The position numbers and the translations under genes are program-made. Of a DNA stretch of 64,000 bases, positions 25,611 to 33,819 are shown in pieces (position 1 is the first letter of the stretch; each line of letters starts with the position of its first letter). This DNA is from CAVVAL01 sp963742725. GTDB taxonomy: Bacteria; Actinomycetota; Actinomycetes; Mycobacteriales; Cryptosporangiaceae. The notes below the pieces were generated by a model. That model was not told where the DNA came from. It saw only the letters and a program-made list of their open reading frames with translations, and ran no database searches. The stretch covers positions 1,736,001 through 1,800,000 of the forward strand of contig CAVUMX010000003.1 in the NCBI GenBank assembly GCA_963742725.1, read 5' to 3'.

Positions 25611-26518
25611 TGGATCCGCCGCACAACTGGGGCCGGTGGGGGCCTGACGACGAGCGCGGCGCGTTGAACCTGCTGACGCCCGAAGTCGTCGTGGCCGCCG
25701 CCGCCACGGTCCGCGAGGGACGGGTCATCAGCCTGGCCATGCCGATCCGCGGGTCGACGTCGAGCGCGGTGGCGGGCACGGTCCCGCACCTGCGCGGACG
25801 TCCGCTGCCGCAGCACTTCATGTCGGTGGACGGCGGTGACTACTGCGCGGGCGTGCGGCCGGTCGGCGCCGGGCTGTGCGTGGCCGACGACGCGTTGATC
25901 GTGTCGCCGCACGGCACCACGACCCATCTCGACGCGCTGGCCCACCTGTGGCATGGCGACCAGCTGTACAACGGGCATCCGGCGAACCGGGTCCGCAGCT
26001 ACGGCGCCACGCGGTGCGGGATCGACAAGGCGTCGGGGATCGTGGCGCGCGGCGTCCTCTTCGACGTGGCCGGGCTGCGCGGCGTCCCGCACCTGCCGGT
26101 GGACGCGCGGATCTCCCCCGACGAGCTGGCCGCCTGCGACGTGGACGTCCGGCCGGGTGACGTGGCCGTCGTCCGGACCGGGTGGCCGGTGGTGTTCGAC
26201 CGTTCGCGGGACGAGTACTGGGCCGGGCAGCCCGGGTTGTCCTACGCCGCCGGCCGGTGGCTCGCCGAGCGAGACGTCTCGGTCGTGGCCTGCGACAACG
26301 CGTCCATCAGTGGCATGAACGCGGCCGGCGGCACCGACGAGAACACCGACGAGGACCTGCACCTGCTGTTCCTGTGGCGCCACGGCATCCACCTCGCCGA
26401 ACTGCTGTGGCTGGAGGAACTCGCCGCTGCCGGCCGGACCGAGTTCCTGTTCGTCGCGGCGCCGCTGCCGATCGAAGGCGGCACCGGCAGCGCCCTCAAC
26501 CCACTCGCCGTCCTGTAG
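25610..26518 (+). CDS. Cyclase family protein (kynurenine formamidase-like fold)
   Basis: 302 residues. NWGRWGPDDERGALNLLTPE at the N-terminus and the metal-binding SPHGTTTHLDALAH (HxGTxxHxD type) define the cyclase/formamidase superfamily, usually Mn- or Zn-dependent hydrolases of amides or lactones. GDVAVVRTGW and DNASISGMNA follow. Possible role: lactone or ring hydrolysis in the catabolic series, not shown. GTG 25610 has GGGAGG five nt upstream, in the last 30-bp repeat. Cotranscribed with the AMP-ligase upstream and the serine hydrolase 13 nt downstream. Confidence 0.85.
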   Translation: MDPPHNWGRWGPDDERGALNLLTPEVVVAAAATVREGRVISLAMPIRGSTSSAVAGTVPHLRGRPLPQHFMSVDGGDYCAGVRPVGAGLCVADDALIVSPHGTTTHLDALAHLWHGDQLYNGHPANRVRSYGATRCGIDKASGIVARGVLFDVAGLRGVPHLPVDARISPDELAACDVDVRPGDVAVVRTGWPVVFDRSRDEYWAGQPGLSYAAGRWLAERDVSVVACDNASISGMNAAGGTDENTDEDLHLLFLWRHGIHLAELLWLEELAAAGRTEFLFVAAPLPIEGGTGSALNPLAVL

Positions 26519-26531
26519 GAAGGGGTCCGCC

Positions 26532-27698
26532 ATGGCGACGACCGTGCACGGTGACTGCCAGCCCCGGTTCGCACCGGTCCTGGAGGCGTTCACCGCCCAG
26601 TTCTCGGCCGGCGCAGAGCTGGGCGCCGCCGTGTCGGTCGTGGCCGACGGCGAACTGGTCGTCGACCTGTGGGCCGGCGTCGCCGACCACCGCACCCGCC
26701 GCCCGTGGGAACAGGACACACCGTGCCTCGCGTTCTCGTGCGTCAAGGCCGTGACGGCGACGTGCGCGCTGCTGCTCGCCGACCGGGGCCAGCTCGACCT
26801 GGACGCCCCCGTCGCCACGTACTGGCCCGAGTTCGCCGCCGCCGGCAAGGAGTCCGTGACCGTGCGGCACCTGCTCTCGCACCGGGCCGGCCTGCCCGCC
26901 CTCGCCGCGCCCGCCACCCTCGACGACGCCAACCGGCCCGGCCTGATGGCCCGGCGCCTCGCCGCCCAACCTCCCGTGTGGACGCCCGGGTCGCTGCACG
27001 GCTACCACGCGCTGACGTTCGGCTGGCTCGTCGGCGAACTCGTCCGGCGGGTGTCGGGGCGCAGCCTCGGCACGTTCGCCCGCGAGGACGTCCTCAAGGA
27101 CCTGGACCTGTGGATCGGCGCTCCCCCGGACGTCGTCGAGCGGACCGCGCGTCTCGCCAGCCGGCTCCCGTCCGACCGGTCGGGGCGGCCGATGGGAGCA
27201 CCCCGCACACCCATCGCGCCGCTGGTCGCCGCCCTCGCCGACCCGACCAGCCTCACCCACACCGCGCTGCTCAACCCGCCGCTGCTGGCCGGCCCGATGA
27301 GCGCGAACCGGCGTGACGTGCTGGCGTCCGAGTGGCCCGCGACGGGCGGGGTCACGACCGCGTCGGCGCTCGCGCGGTGGTACGCGTCGCTGCTGGCCGG
27401 GGACATCCTGTCGCTGGACGCCCTGGCCGCGGCGCTGGTGCCGCACTCGCGCGGCGAGGACCGGGTGCTGTTGCTGGACAGCGCGTTCGGGCTCGGGTAC
27501 ATGCTGCCGTCGATGGTGTTCCCCGTACCGACCGCGGGGGTGGCGGCGTTCGGGCACACCGGTGCGGGCGGGTCCGTCGGGATGGCCGATCCGGCGCACG
27601 GGGTGACGCTCGCGTACGTCACGAACCGGCTCGGCAGCGGCGTCTCGGCCGACCGCCGCTCCACCGACCTCCTCGCCGCCCTCTACGCCAGCCTCTAG
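26532..27698 (+). CDS. Serine hydrolase, class C beta-lactamase/EstB-like
   Basis: 388 residues. VSVVADGELVVDLWAGVADH, nucleophile SxxK as SCVK in LAFSCVKAVTATCALLL, VTVRHLLSHRAGLPAL, a Tyr motif in YHALTFGWLVGELV, and the HTG triad in FGHTGAGGS. Such proteins are mostly cytoplasmic esterases; no signal peptide is present. Last gene of the LLM-ligase-cyclase operon; it probably hydrolyses an ester or lactone intermediate, but nothing fixes the substrate. GGAAGGGG precedes ATG 26532. Followed by tandem repeats and a family A hairpin. Confidence 0.84.
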   Translation: MATTVHGDCQPRFAPVLEAFTAQFSAGAELGAAVSVVADGELVVDLWAGVADHRTRRPWEQDTPCLAFSCVKAVTATCALLLADRGQLDLDAPVATYWPEFAAAGKESVTVRHLLSHRAGLPALAAPATLDDANRPGLMARRLAAQPPVWTPGSLHGYHALTFGWLVGELVRRVSGRSLGTFAREDVLKDLDLWIGAPPDVVERTARLASRLPSDRSGRPMGAPRTPIAPLVAALADPTSLTHTALLNPPLLAGPMSANRRDVLASEWPATGGVTTASALARWYASLLAGDILSLDALAAALVPHSRGEDRVLLLDSAFGLGYMLPSMVFPVPTAGVAAFGHTGAGGSVGMADPAHGVTLAYVTNRLGSGVSADRRSTDLLAALYASL

Positions 27699-27715
27699 CC
27701 CGCCCCGGGCGGCCG

Positions 27716-27763
27716 GCGCCGAGTTTCGGCGGGTCGGCGGCGCCGAGTTTCGGCGGGTCGGCG
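27716..27763. repeat. 24-bp tandem repeat (2 copies plus partial)
   Basis: Units 27716-27739 and 27740-27763 share GCGCCGAGTTTCGGCGGGTC and its end; a third copy begins at 27764 and runs straight into the left arm of family A copy 3 (GAGTTTCGG). It looks like stuttering of the hairpin's flank. Confidence 0.85.
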
Positions 27764-27772
27764 GCGCCGAGT

Positions 27773-27821
27773 TTCGGACTTTTGAGGGTCCGGCGCCCCC
27801 GGCGACCCTCAAAAGTCCGAA
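27773..27821. repeat. Family A hairpin, copy 3
   Basis: Perfect 17-bp arms 27773-27789 and 27805-27821 with a 15-nt centre CCGGCGCCCCCGGCG. Between convergent gene ends at 27698 and 27862. Confidence 0.95.
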
Positions 27822-27861
27822 AGTGGGGGGGCGGGGCGGCGGCGCAGCGGGCGGGCGCCGG

Positions 27862-28590
27862 TCAGTGCATGGTGATGCCGCCGCTCACGCTGAACGTCTG
27901 CCCGGTGAGGTAGCCGGCGCCTTCCCCGCACAGGAACGCGACCATGGCCGCCACGTCCGCCGGTGTGCCGAGGCGCTTCAGCGGGATCTGCCGGGCGAGC
28001 TTGTCGACGAGGGTCGGGTTGGCGGCGGCGATCGTGCGCAGCATAGGCGTGTCGGTCGGACCCGGGCAGACGGCGTTGCTGGTGACCCCCGCGACCGCGG
28101 CCTCGCGCGCGAGCGTCTTGCTGAGCCCGAGCAGCCCGGCCTTGCACGCCGAGTAGACGCCTTCGCCGCCGGATCCGGCGCGGGCGCCGTCGGAGGAGAT
28201 GAACACGAGCCGGCCCCACCCCCGGGCGAGCATGCCGGGCAGGAGCCCGTGGGCGAGCTGCATGGGCGCGCGGAGGTTCACCCGCCACATCCGGTCCCAT
28301 GTGGACGGATCGCTCTCCACGAACCGTTCGACCGCGCTGATCCCGGCGTTGTTCACCAGGACGTCGACGGCACCGGCGGAGCGGACGAGCGCCGCCACGT
28401 CCTCGGTGGAGTCCAGGTCGACGCCGATCGCTGTCGCGTCGGGCAGCTCGGCCGCGAGCCGGCGGGCGGCGAGTTCGTCGAGGTCGGCGATGGCGACGTG
28501 CGCACCCAGCGCGGCGAGGTCGCGGCAGATCGCGGCGCCGATGCCGCCGGCTCCCCCGGTGACGAGCGCGGTCCGTCCGGTCAGCTCCAT
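27862..28590 (-). CDS. Short-chain dehydrogenase (hydroxyacyl-CoA type)
   Basis: 242 residues, classical SDR: TGGAGGIGAAI, DLDSTEDVAALV, NNAGISAVERF, the Ser in FISSDGARAG, YSACK and YLTGQTFSVSGG at the C-terminus. Overall closest in feel to 2-hydroxycyclohexanecarboxyl-CoA or 3-hydroxyacyl-CoA dehydrogenases. Alone on the minus strand; divergent from the DUF35 operon with shared operator site 8, 23 nt from its ATG. Predicted NAD-dependent, cytoplasmic. Substrate unknown. Confidence 0.85.
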   Translation of the reverse strand: MELTGRTALVTGGAGGIGAAICRDLAALGAHVAIADLDELAARRLAAELPDATAIGVDLDSTEDVAALVRSAGAVDVLVNNAGISAVERFVESDPSTWDRMWRVNLRAPMQLAHGLLPGMLARGWGRLVFISSDGARAGSGGEGVYSACKAGLLGLSKTLAREAAVAGVTSNAVCPGPTDTPMLRTIAAANPTLVDKLARQIPLKRLGTPADVAAMVAFLCGEGAGYLTGQTFSVSGGITMH

Positions 28591-28612
28591 GGCACCACCC
28601 TTGTCGGCCTTA

Positions 28613-28628
28613 CCAAGCATGCGCTAGG
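28613..28628. promoter_or_regulatory. KstR2-type operator (site 8)
   Basis: CCAAGCATGCGCTAGG, same half-site change (GCTAGG) as site 3. Centred between the leftward SDR (23 nt) and the rightward DUF35 operon (26 nt), so one site may control both. Confidence 0.77.
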
Positions 28629-28653
28629 TTGGCAGCCTAGCAAAAGGGGGCCC

Positions 28654-29070
28654 ATGAGTGAGCGACCGCTTCCCTCCCCCACCCCGCTGGCAGCGCCGTA
28701 CTGGGAAGCGTGCCAGCGGGGCGTACTGGCCATCCAGCGGTGCGGAGCCTGCGGGCGGTTCGTCCACTTCCCCGAGCCGGCCTGCCCGGCCTGCCTCCGC
28801 ACCGACCTGGCGTTCGAGCCGGTGTCCGGCCGGGGCGTCGTCCACACGTTCAGCGTCGTCCACCGGTCGTTCGCGCCGGGATACGACCAGGCGACGCCGT
28901 ACGTCATCGCCTGGGTCGAGCTGGTCGAGCAGCCCGGCCTCCGCGCGTTCGGCAACGTCCTCAGTGACAGCTCCGGCAGCCAAATTGTCCACATCGGACA
29001 AGCCGTCGAGGTCTGCTTCGAGGACCGCCCCGGCTTCGGCCCCATCCCCCAGTTCCGTCCAGCCGTTTGA
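28654..29070 (+). CDS. DUF35 zinc-ribbon/OB-fold protein (ChsH2-DUF35-like)
   Basis: 138 residues. Zinc ribbon RCGACGRF ... CPACLRTDL (CxxC-x(n)-CxxC) followed by the OB fold with GRGVVHTFSVVHR, PYVIAWVEL and FGNVL. DUF35 proteins partner with lipid-transfer thiolases or MaoC-like hydratases to handle acyl-CoA. No thiolase is adjacent; the nearest are at 20635 and 59434. First gene of a rightward operon with VOC, AMP-ligase and ADP-forming ligase. AAAAGGGGG precedes ATG 28654. Confidence 0.87.
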   Translation: MSERPLPSPTPLAAPYWEACQRGVLAIQRCGACGRFVHFPEPACPACLRTDLAFEPVSGRGVVHTFSVVHRSFAPGYDQATPYVIAWVELVEQPGLRAFGNVLSDSSGSQIVHIGQAVEVCFEDRPGFGPIPQFRPAV

Positions 29071-29079
29071 GAGGTCGCC

Positions 29080-29427
29080 GTGGACGCTCCCCGGATCGGC
29101 AACGTGCTGTACCCGGTCGACGACCTCGCCGCCGCCGTGGCGTTCTACCGGGACGGGCTCGGCCTGCCCCTGCGGTTCACCGACGGCGACCGGTTCGCCG
29201 GGCTCGACGGCGGCGGTGTGACGCTCGCGCTCGTCGGCGCCGACGAGGACGTCACGGCCGGCGCACCCGCCGCCGCGATCAAGGTGCCGGACGTGGCCGC
29301 CGCCGTCGCGCGCGCCACGGAGGCCGGCGCCACGCTCCTACGCGGCCCCGCACGGGGCCCTCACGAGGTCCGGGCGGCGCTGCGCGACCCGGCCGGCAAC
29401 GTCGTCGTCCTGTACTCGCCCGCCTGA
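29080..29427 (+). CDS. VOC/glyoxalase-superfamily protein
   Basis: 115 residues, single VOC module: GNVLYPVDDLAAAVAFYRDGLGLPLRF, VTLALVG, and C-terminal VRAALRDPAGNVVVLYSPA. Could be a metal-dependent epimerase (methylmalonyl-CoA-epimerase-like) or lyase. GTG start with GAGAGG upstream. The final codons including the stop are duplicated in a 15-bp tandem repeat, leaving a second in-frame stop 15 nt on. Sits between DUF35 and the AMP-ligase, so probably part of one CoA-ester pathway. Confidence 0.78.
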   Translation: MDAPRIGNVLYPVDDLAAAVAFYRDGLGLPLRFTDGDRFAGLDGGGVTLALVGADEDVTAGAPAAAIKVPDVAAAVARATEAGATLLRGPARGPHEVRAALRDPAGNVVVLYSPA

Positions 29428-29442
29428 TACTCGCCCGCCTGA
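29413..29442. repeat. 15-bp tandem duplication across a stop codon
   Basis: TACTCGCCCGCCTGA occurs twice in a row (29413-29427, 29428-29442). The first copy ends the VOC gene; the second is untranslated and places GAGAGGAG before the ligase GTG. Confidence 0.92.
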
Positions 29443-29454
29443 GAGGAGACCACC

Positions 29455-31023
29455 GTGACGAACGGTCAGTCGCCGTACGGCAACTACGCCTACGCCACCC
29501 TCACCGCCCAGGCGCTGCGCGCGCCCGAGGCCATCGCCATCACGTACTGCGGCACCGAGCAGATCAGCTACGGCGCTCTCAACGAGCGGGTCAACCGCCG
29601 GACCCACGCCCTGGTCAGCGCCGGCGTCAAGCCCGGGACGGTCGTCGCCTCGCTGCTGCACGAGACCCTCAACGTCACCGAGCTGTACCTCGCCGAAGCC
29701 AAGCTGGGCGTGGTACTCGCGGCCATGAACCCGTACTGGCCCGAGGACGTCCTGGTCGGCGTCGTCGAGCACGCGGCCTGCCCGGCGTTCGTCTACGACG
29801 CGCACTTCGACGACCTCGTCGCCCGGATCCGGCCCCGGCTGCCCGGCGTCACCCAGTGGCTCCGGGTCGGCGGGCCGACGGACGGGTCGACGGACCTCGA
29901 CGCCCTCGCGGCGGCCAGCCCTTCCGACGAGCCCGAGCTGGGCGCGCACGGCGACGACGTGATGGCGTACTTCTACACGTCCGGAACCACGGGGTTGCCG
30001 AAGGCCGTGGCGCACACGCACGCGAGCAGCGTCAGCGTGGCGCAGATCTGGCTCGACGTGCCGAAGGGCAACGACGCGGTGTTCGCCACCGGCCCGATCA
30101 TCTGGGGCATCGGCTTCACGGCCATCGCCGGCCCCGCCCTGTACGGCGGCGTGCGGCTCGCGCTGGAGAACGACTTCGGGCCGGCGCAGTTCCTCACGGT
30201 GGCGCCGCGCGAACGCGTCACGCACATCAGCGTGATCCCGAGCTTCTGGTCCCAGCTGCTGGCCGACGACCGGCACGAGAGCGTCGACCTCAGTTCGCTG
30301 CGGGCGATCCTGGTCGGCGGCGAACCGCTGCTGCCGTCGCTGCTGCAACGCATCGTCGAACGGGTACCGGACGCCCGCATCTACTCCTACTACGGCCAGA
30401 CCGAGGCGCCGTACACGTGCTTCGGCCGGCTCGACGACGGAAGCCAGCTCCCGGGCTCGTCCGGACGGGCCCGCACGACGTGCGCGGTCGCGGTGACCGG
30501 CGCCGACGGCGAGCGGCTGGTCGGCGAGGTCGGCGAGATCCGCCTCGCCGGGCCGCACCTGTTACGCGAGTACGCGGGCGACCCGGCGAAGACGGCCGAG
30601 GTGCTGCACGACGGCTGGTACGTGGGTGGCGACCTCGGCATCGTCGACGCGGCCGGCATCCTGACCGTGCTGGGCCGGCGCGAGGACGCGATCCGCAAGA
30701 ACGCGGCCTGGTCCCAGCCGAGCGAGATCGAGGAGGCCGCCGCCGCGCTCGACGGGGTCGCCGAAGCCGGCGCCGTCGGCGTGCCCGAGGGGGCGGACGA
30801 GCAGCGGATCCTGGTCACGGTCGTCCCGCGCGAGGGCCACACCCTGGATGCCGACGCGGTCACCGCCGCGCTGCGGGAACACCTGCCCGAACGCGCCCAC
30901 CCGGACCTGGTGATCGTCACCGACGAGCTGCCGCACGCCCAGGACGCGTCCGGCGGGAAGGGCAAGCTGCTGCGGCGCGAGATCCGGGCACGGTGGGGCG
31001 ACGCCCTCGAACCAGCACGGTGA
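29455..31023 (+). CDS. AMP-forming acyl-CoA synthetase
   Basis: 522 residues, canonical ANL ligase: P-loop YTSGTTGLPKAV, YYGQTEAPYT, the hinge VGGDLGIVDAAG, and a C-terminal GGKGKLLRREI with the catalytic Lys. Makes an acyl-AMP then acyl-CoA from ATP. It does not clearly match FadD3, which I therefore do not assign in this window. GTG 29455 has GAGAGGAG upstream. One nt separates its stop from the ADP-forming ligase gene, an unusual pairing of two different CoA-activating chemistries. Operator site 8 controls the operon. Confidence 0.87.
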   Translation: MTNGQSPYGNYAYATLTAQALRAPEAIAITYCGTEQISYGALNERVNRRTHALVSAGVKPGTVVASLLHETLNVTELYLAEAKLGVVLAAMNPYWPEDVLVGVVEHAACPAFVYDAHFDDLVARIRPRLPGVTQWLRVGGPTDGSTDLDALAAASPSDEPELGAHGDDVMAYFYTSGTTGLPKAVAHTHASSVSVAQIWLDVPKGNDAVFATGPIIWGIGFTAIAGPALYGGVRLALENDFGPAQFLTVAPRERVTHISVIPSFWSQLLADDRHESVDLSSLRAILVGGEPLLPSLLQRIVERVPDARIYSYYGQTEAPYTCFGRLDDGSQLPGSSGRARTTCAVAVTGADGERLVGEVGEIRLAGPHLLREYAGDPAKTAEVLHDGWYVGGDLGIVDAAGILTVLGRREDAIRKNAAWSQPSEIEEAAAALDGVAEAGAVGVPEGADEQRILVTVVPREGHTLDADAVTAALREHLPERAHPDLVIVTDELPHAQDASGGKGKLLRREIRARWGDALEPAR

Positions 31024-31024
31024 C

Positions 31025-33097
31025 GTGCGCGCCGCCGGGCCGGGGATCTACGTCCCGGAACACGAGGTCAAGCGGTGGGTGGCGGAGTTCGGCATCGCGG
31101 TGCCGCGCGGGGTGGTCGCCGGCTCGCCCGGTGAGGTCGAGGCGGCGGCCGCCGGTCTGCGCGCGCCGCTGGTGGTCAAGGCGTTCCGCCCCGGACTCGT
31201 CCACAAGTCGGACGTCGGCGCGGTCCGCCTCGGCTGCCGCTCCCCGGCCGAGGCGGCGGCCGCCGCGTCCGAACTCGCCGCGCTGGACCCGTCCGGCTAC
31301 CTGGTCGAGGAGCAGGCACCGGACGGAGTGGAGCTGCTGGTCGGCGCCGTCCGGGACCCGACGTTCGGGCCGGCCGTCCTGGTGGGGCTCGGCGGGATCT
31401 GGGCCGAGGCCCTCGACGACACCGTCCTGCGGCTCGCGCCGATCACCGCCGCCGACGCCGTGGACATGCTCGCCGGCCTGCGCGGGCGCCCGCTGCTGGA
31501 CGGCGGTCGCGGGCGGCGCCCCGTCGACCAGGACGCGCTGGTCCGGGTGCTGGTGGCGGTCGGCGAGATCGCGCTGCGTCCGGACGTGGCCGAGTTCGAG
31601 CTGAACCCCGTGATCGCCACGCCGGACGGGGCCGTCGCCGTCGACGCGCGCCTGTTGCGGGCCTCACCGGCGGTGCCGTCCCCACGAGTGCCCGAGACGG
31701 ACTTCGGACCGTTGTTCGCCCCGCGCGGCGTGGCCGTGGTCGGCGCGTCCACCCGGCGGCCGAACTTCGGCAACATGTTCCTGGACTTCTACCGGCGGGC
31801 CGGGTTCGGCAGCCAGCTGGTCGCCGTCCATCCGGAAGCGTCTGATGTAGACGGTGTCGCGGCGGTTCCCTCGCTCGCGGACGTCGCGGCGGACTACGCG
31901 CTCGTCGCTGTGCCCGCCACCCAGTGCCCGCCGGTGGTGGCGGCCGCACGGGCAGGAACGTTCGTGCAGGTGATGAGCGGCGGCTTCAGCGAGGACGGCG
32001 GCACCACCCTCGAAGCCGACCTGCTGGCGGCCGCGCGCAAGGCCGGCGTGCGGCTGCTCGGCCCGAACTGCATGGGCGTGTACAGCCCGGCGGGCGGGCA
32101 GACGTTCCTCGGCAGCCCGCCGGGGCGTCCCGGGCGGACGGCGCTGCTCACCCAGAGCGGCGGCGTGGCCGGCGAGCTGATCACGGTCGGCGAGCGGCGC
32201 GGGCTGACGTTCAGCAAGGTCGCGACGCTCGGCAACAGCGTCGACGTGACGGTCGCCGAGCTGGTCCGGTACCTGGCCGGCGATCCGGACACGGCGGCCG
32301 TGGGGCTGTACCTGGAGAATCCGCGCGACGGGCGTGGCCTGTTCGAGGCGCTGCGGGCCGTCCGGGGGGTGCTGCCCGTCGTCGCGCTGGTCGGCGGACG
32401 GAGCCGGCAGGGCGCGCAGGCCGCCGCGTCGCACACCGGCGCGATGGTGTCGGACGACCGGATCTGGCGGGCGCTCGCCGCCCAGACCGGCATCGTGCTG
32501 GTCGACAGCCAGGACGACCTGCTCGGCGTGCTCGACTTCCTCGACCAGCACGGCCACCGTCGGGTCCCGCGCGGCGCCGGCACGCTCGTGATCGGGCCCA
32601 GCGGCGGGGCCGGGGTGCTCGCCGCCGACCGGTTCGACGCCGCCGGGCTCGTGCTGGAACCGGTACCCGCGCCCGCGCGCGAGGCGCTGCGGGCGGCCGG
32701 TCTCGGCGCCGGGACGACGCTCACCAACCCCCTGGAGATCGCCGTCGGGCCGCGCGGCCGACCGGACCTCGTGTACGACGTCGTCACCCAGATCGACGCC
32801 GTCCAGCCCTACCCGGACGTCGTCGCCCACGCGAACGTGCAGAGCTTCGTCACGTTCGGGACCGGCAGCATGAAACCGCTGCTCAGCTATGTCGGCGCGG
32901 TCGCCGACCTGCAACGGGCCCATCCGTTCCGGGTCACGCTGGTGCTGCGCAACGCCGAGTGCGGGCCGCCCGGCATCGAGGACGAGGCACGCGCCATGGC
33001 CCGCACCGCCGGCATCCCCCTGTACCGGACGTTCGCCGCCGCCGCGACCACCATCGCCGCCGCCCGCCACTTCACGATCCCACCGGTCGGATCGTGA
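31025..33097 (+). CDS. ADP-forming acyl-CoA synthetase family protein, ATP-grasp first
   Basis: 690 residues, related to succinyl-CoA synthetase and acetyl-CoA synthetase (ADP-forming). Residues about 10-220 are the ATP-grasp domain (LVVKAFRPGLVHKSDVGAV, GPAVLVGLGGIWAE, ELNPVI). Residues about 230-690 hold the CoA-binding Rossmann domain (PRGVAVVGASTRRPNFGN) and the flavodoxin-like ligase domains with the phospho-His motif ASHTGAM. The usual bacterial fusion has the CoA domain first, so the order here is inverted. Interconverts acyl-CoA and acid with ADP/ATP. GTG 31025, 1 nt after the AMP-ligase stop. Confidence 0.83.
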   Translation: MRAAGPGIYVPEHEVKRWVAEFGIAVPRGVVAGSPGEVEAAAAGLRAPLVVKAFRPGLVHKSDVGAVRLGCRSPAEAAAAASELAALDPSGYLVEEQAPDGVELLVGAVRDPTFGPAVLVGLGGIWAEALDDTVLRLAPITAADAVDMLAGLRGRPLLDGGRGRRPVDQDALVRVLVAVGEIALRPDVAEFELNPVIATPDGAVAVDARLLRASPAVPSPRVPETDFGPLFAPRGVAVVGASTRRPNFGNMFLDFYRRAGFGSQLVAVHPEASDVDGVAAVPSLADVAADYALVAVPATQCPPVVAAARAGTFVQVMSGGFSEDGGTTLEADLLAAARKAGVRLLGPNCMGVYSPAGGQTFLGSPPGRPGRTALLTQSGGVAGELITVGERRGLTFSKVATLGNSVDVTVAELVRYLAGDPDTAAVGLYLENPRDGRGLFEALRAVRGVLPVVALVGGRSRQGAQAAASHTGAMVSDDRIWRALAAQTGIVLVDSQDDLLGVLDFLDQHGHRRVPRGAGTLVIGPSGGAGVLAADRFDAAGLVLEPVPAPAREALRAAGLGAGTTLTNPLEIAVGPRGRPDLVYDVVTQIDAVQPYPDVVAHANVQSFVTFGTGSMKPLLSYVGAVADLQRAHPFRVTLVLRNAECGPPGIEDEARAMARTAGIPLYRTFAAAATTIAAARHFTIPPVGS

Positions 33098-33124
33098 AGC
33101 CTGACTTCACGATCCCACCGGTCG
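33071..33124. repeat. 19-bp direct repeat across a gene end
   Basis: TTCACGATCCCACCGGTCG at 33071-33089 and again at 33106-33124, 35 bp apart; the stop of the ADP-forming ligase (33095-33097) lies between. The first copy encodes the last residues FTIPPVG; the second is downstream of the stop. Confidence 0.9.
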
Positions 33125-33166
33125 CAGCGCGGGTACCCCGGGCAGCGGGTGCGGTGCGGGCGGCGG

Positions 33167-33808
33167 TCAGGTGGACGGGCCGAAGGCGGCGGTCAGGAAG
33201 GCGACGAGTTCAGCAGGGAGATCCGTGCCGGCGGCGTGGCGGTCCAGCCACAGCGTCACCGGCCCCTTCGGGTCGCCTAGCGTCCGGTTCACCAGGTCCT
33301 TCGCCAGGCTGAACCGGATCATCCGCTCCGCCTCGCTCAGGTGCGGCGTCACCCGCTCCAGCGCCGCCAGTTCGCGCGCGGTCTGGTCGGTGTAGGCGTC
33401 CACGATGAACGGCAGGTACGCCGGGTCGCGGGTCACCGCCGCGAGGAACGCCACGTAGTCCTGGCCGCCCCGGCGACGGTCGCCGGCCAGCTCGGCGATC
33501 GGGTGGACGAGCGCTTCGACGACGGTCCGCAGGTCGGCACCGGCGTCGAGCCGGTCGAGCCAGCGGGCCCTGCGTCCGGCCAGTTCGGCCGCCCAGTCCT
33601 CGATGATCGCCTGCACCAGGCCCTGCTTCGATCCGAAGTGGTAATGGATCGCGGCGGTGTTCACGCCGGCCGCGTCGGTGATCGCCCGGACCGGCACCGC
33701 GTCGATCCCGTTCCGCGCGAACAGCCGCCCGGCGGTGCGGATCAGCCGGGCCCTGGTCGCCTCGCCCGCCGCCCGCCGCCCGTCCGGGCTGGTGGGGACG
33801 GCGCTCAT
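33167..33808 (-). CDS. TetR-family transcriptional regulator
   Basis: 213 residues. HTH in AVPVRAITDAAGVNTAAIHYHFGSK, followed by a ligand domain ending AELVAFLTAAFGPST. Last gene of the minus-strand transporter-FadE operon, 11 nt after the second acyl-CoA dehydrogenase. Expression from the operon would be under the operator near 41.6 kb, so it may act as a downstream or feedback regulator of the same pathway. It does not share the KstR2 C-terminal signature. Target operator not identifiable here. Confidence 0.86.
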   Translation of the reverse strand: MSAVPTSPDGRRAAGEATRARLIRTAGRLFARNGIDAVPVRAITDAAGVNTAAIHYHFGSKQGLVQAIIEDWAAELAGRRARWLDRLDAGADLRTVVEALVHPIAELAGDRRRGGQDYVAFLAAVTRDPAYLPFIVDAYTDQTARELAALERVTPHLSEAERMIRFSLAKDLVNRTLGDPKGPVTLWLDRHAAGTDLPAELVAFLTAAFGPST

Positions 33809-33819
33809 GACCAGGAAGC

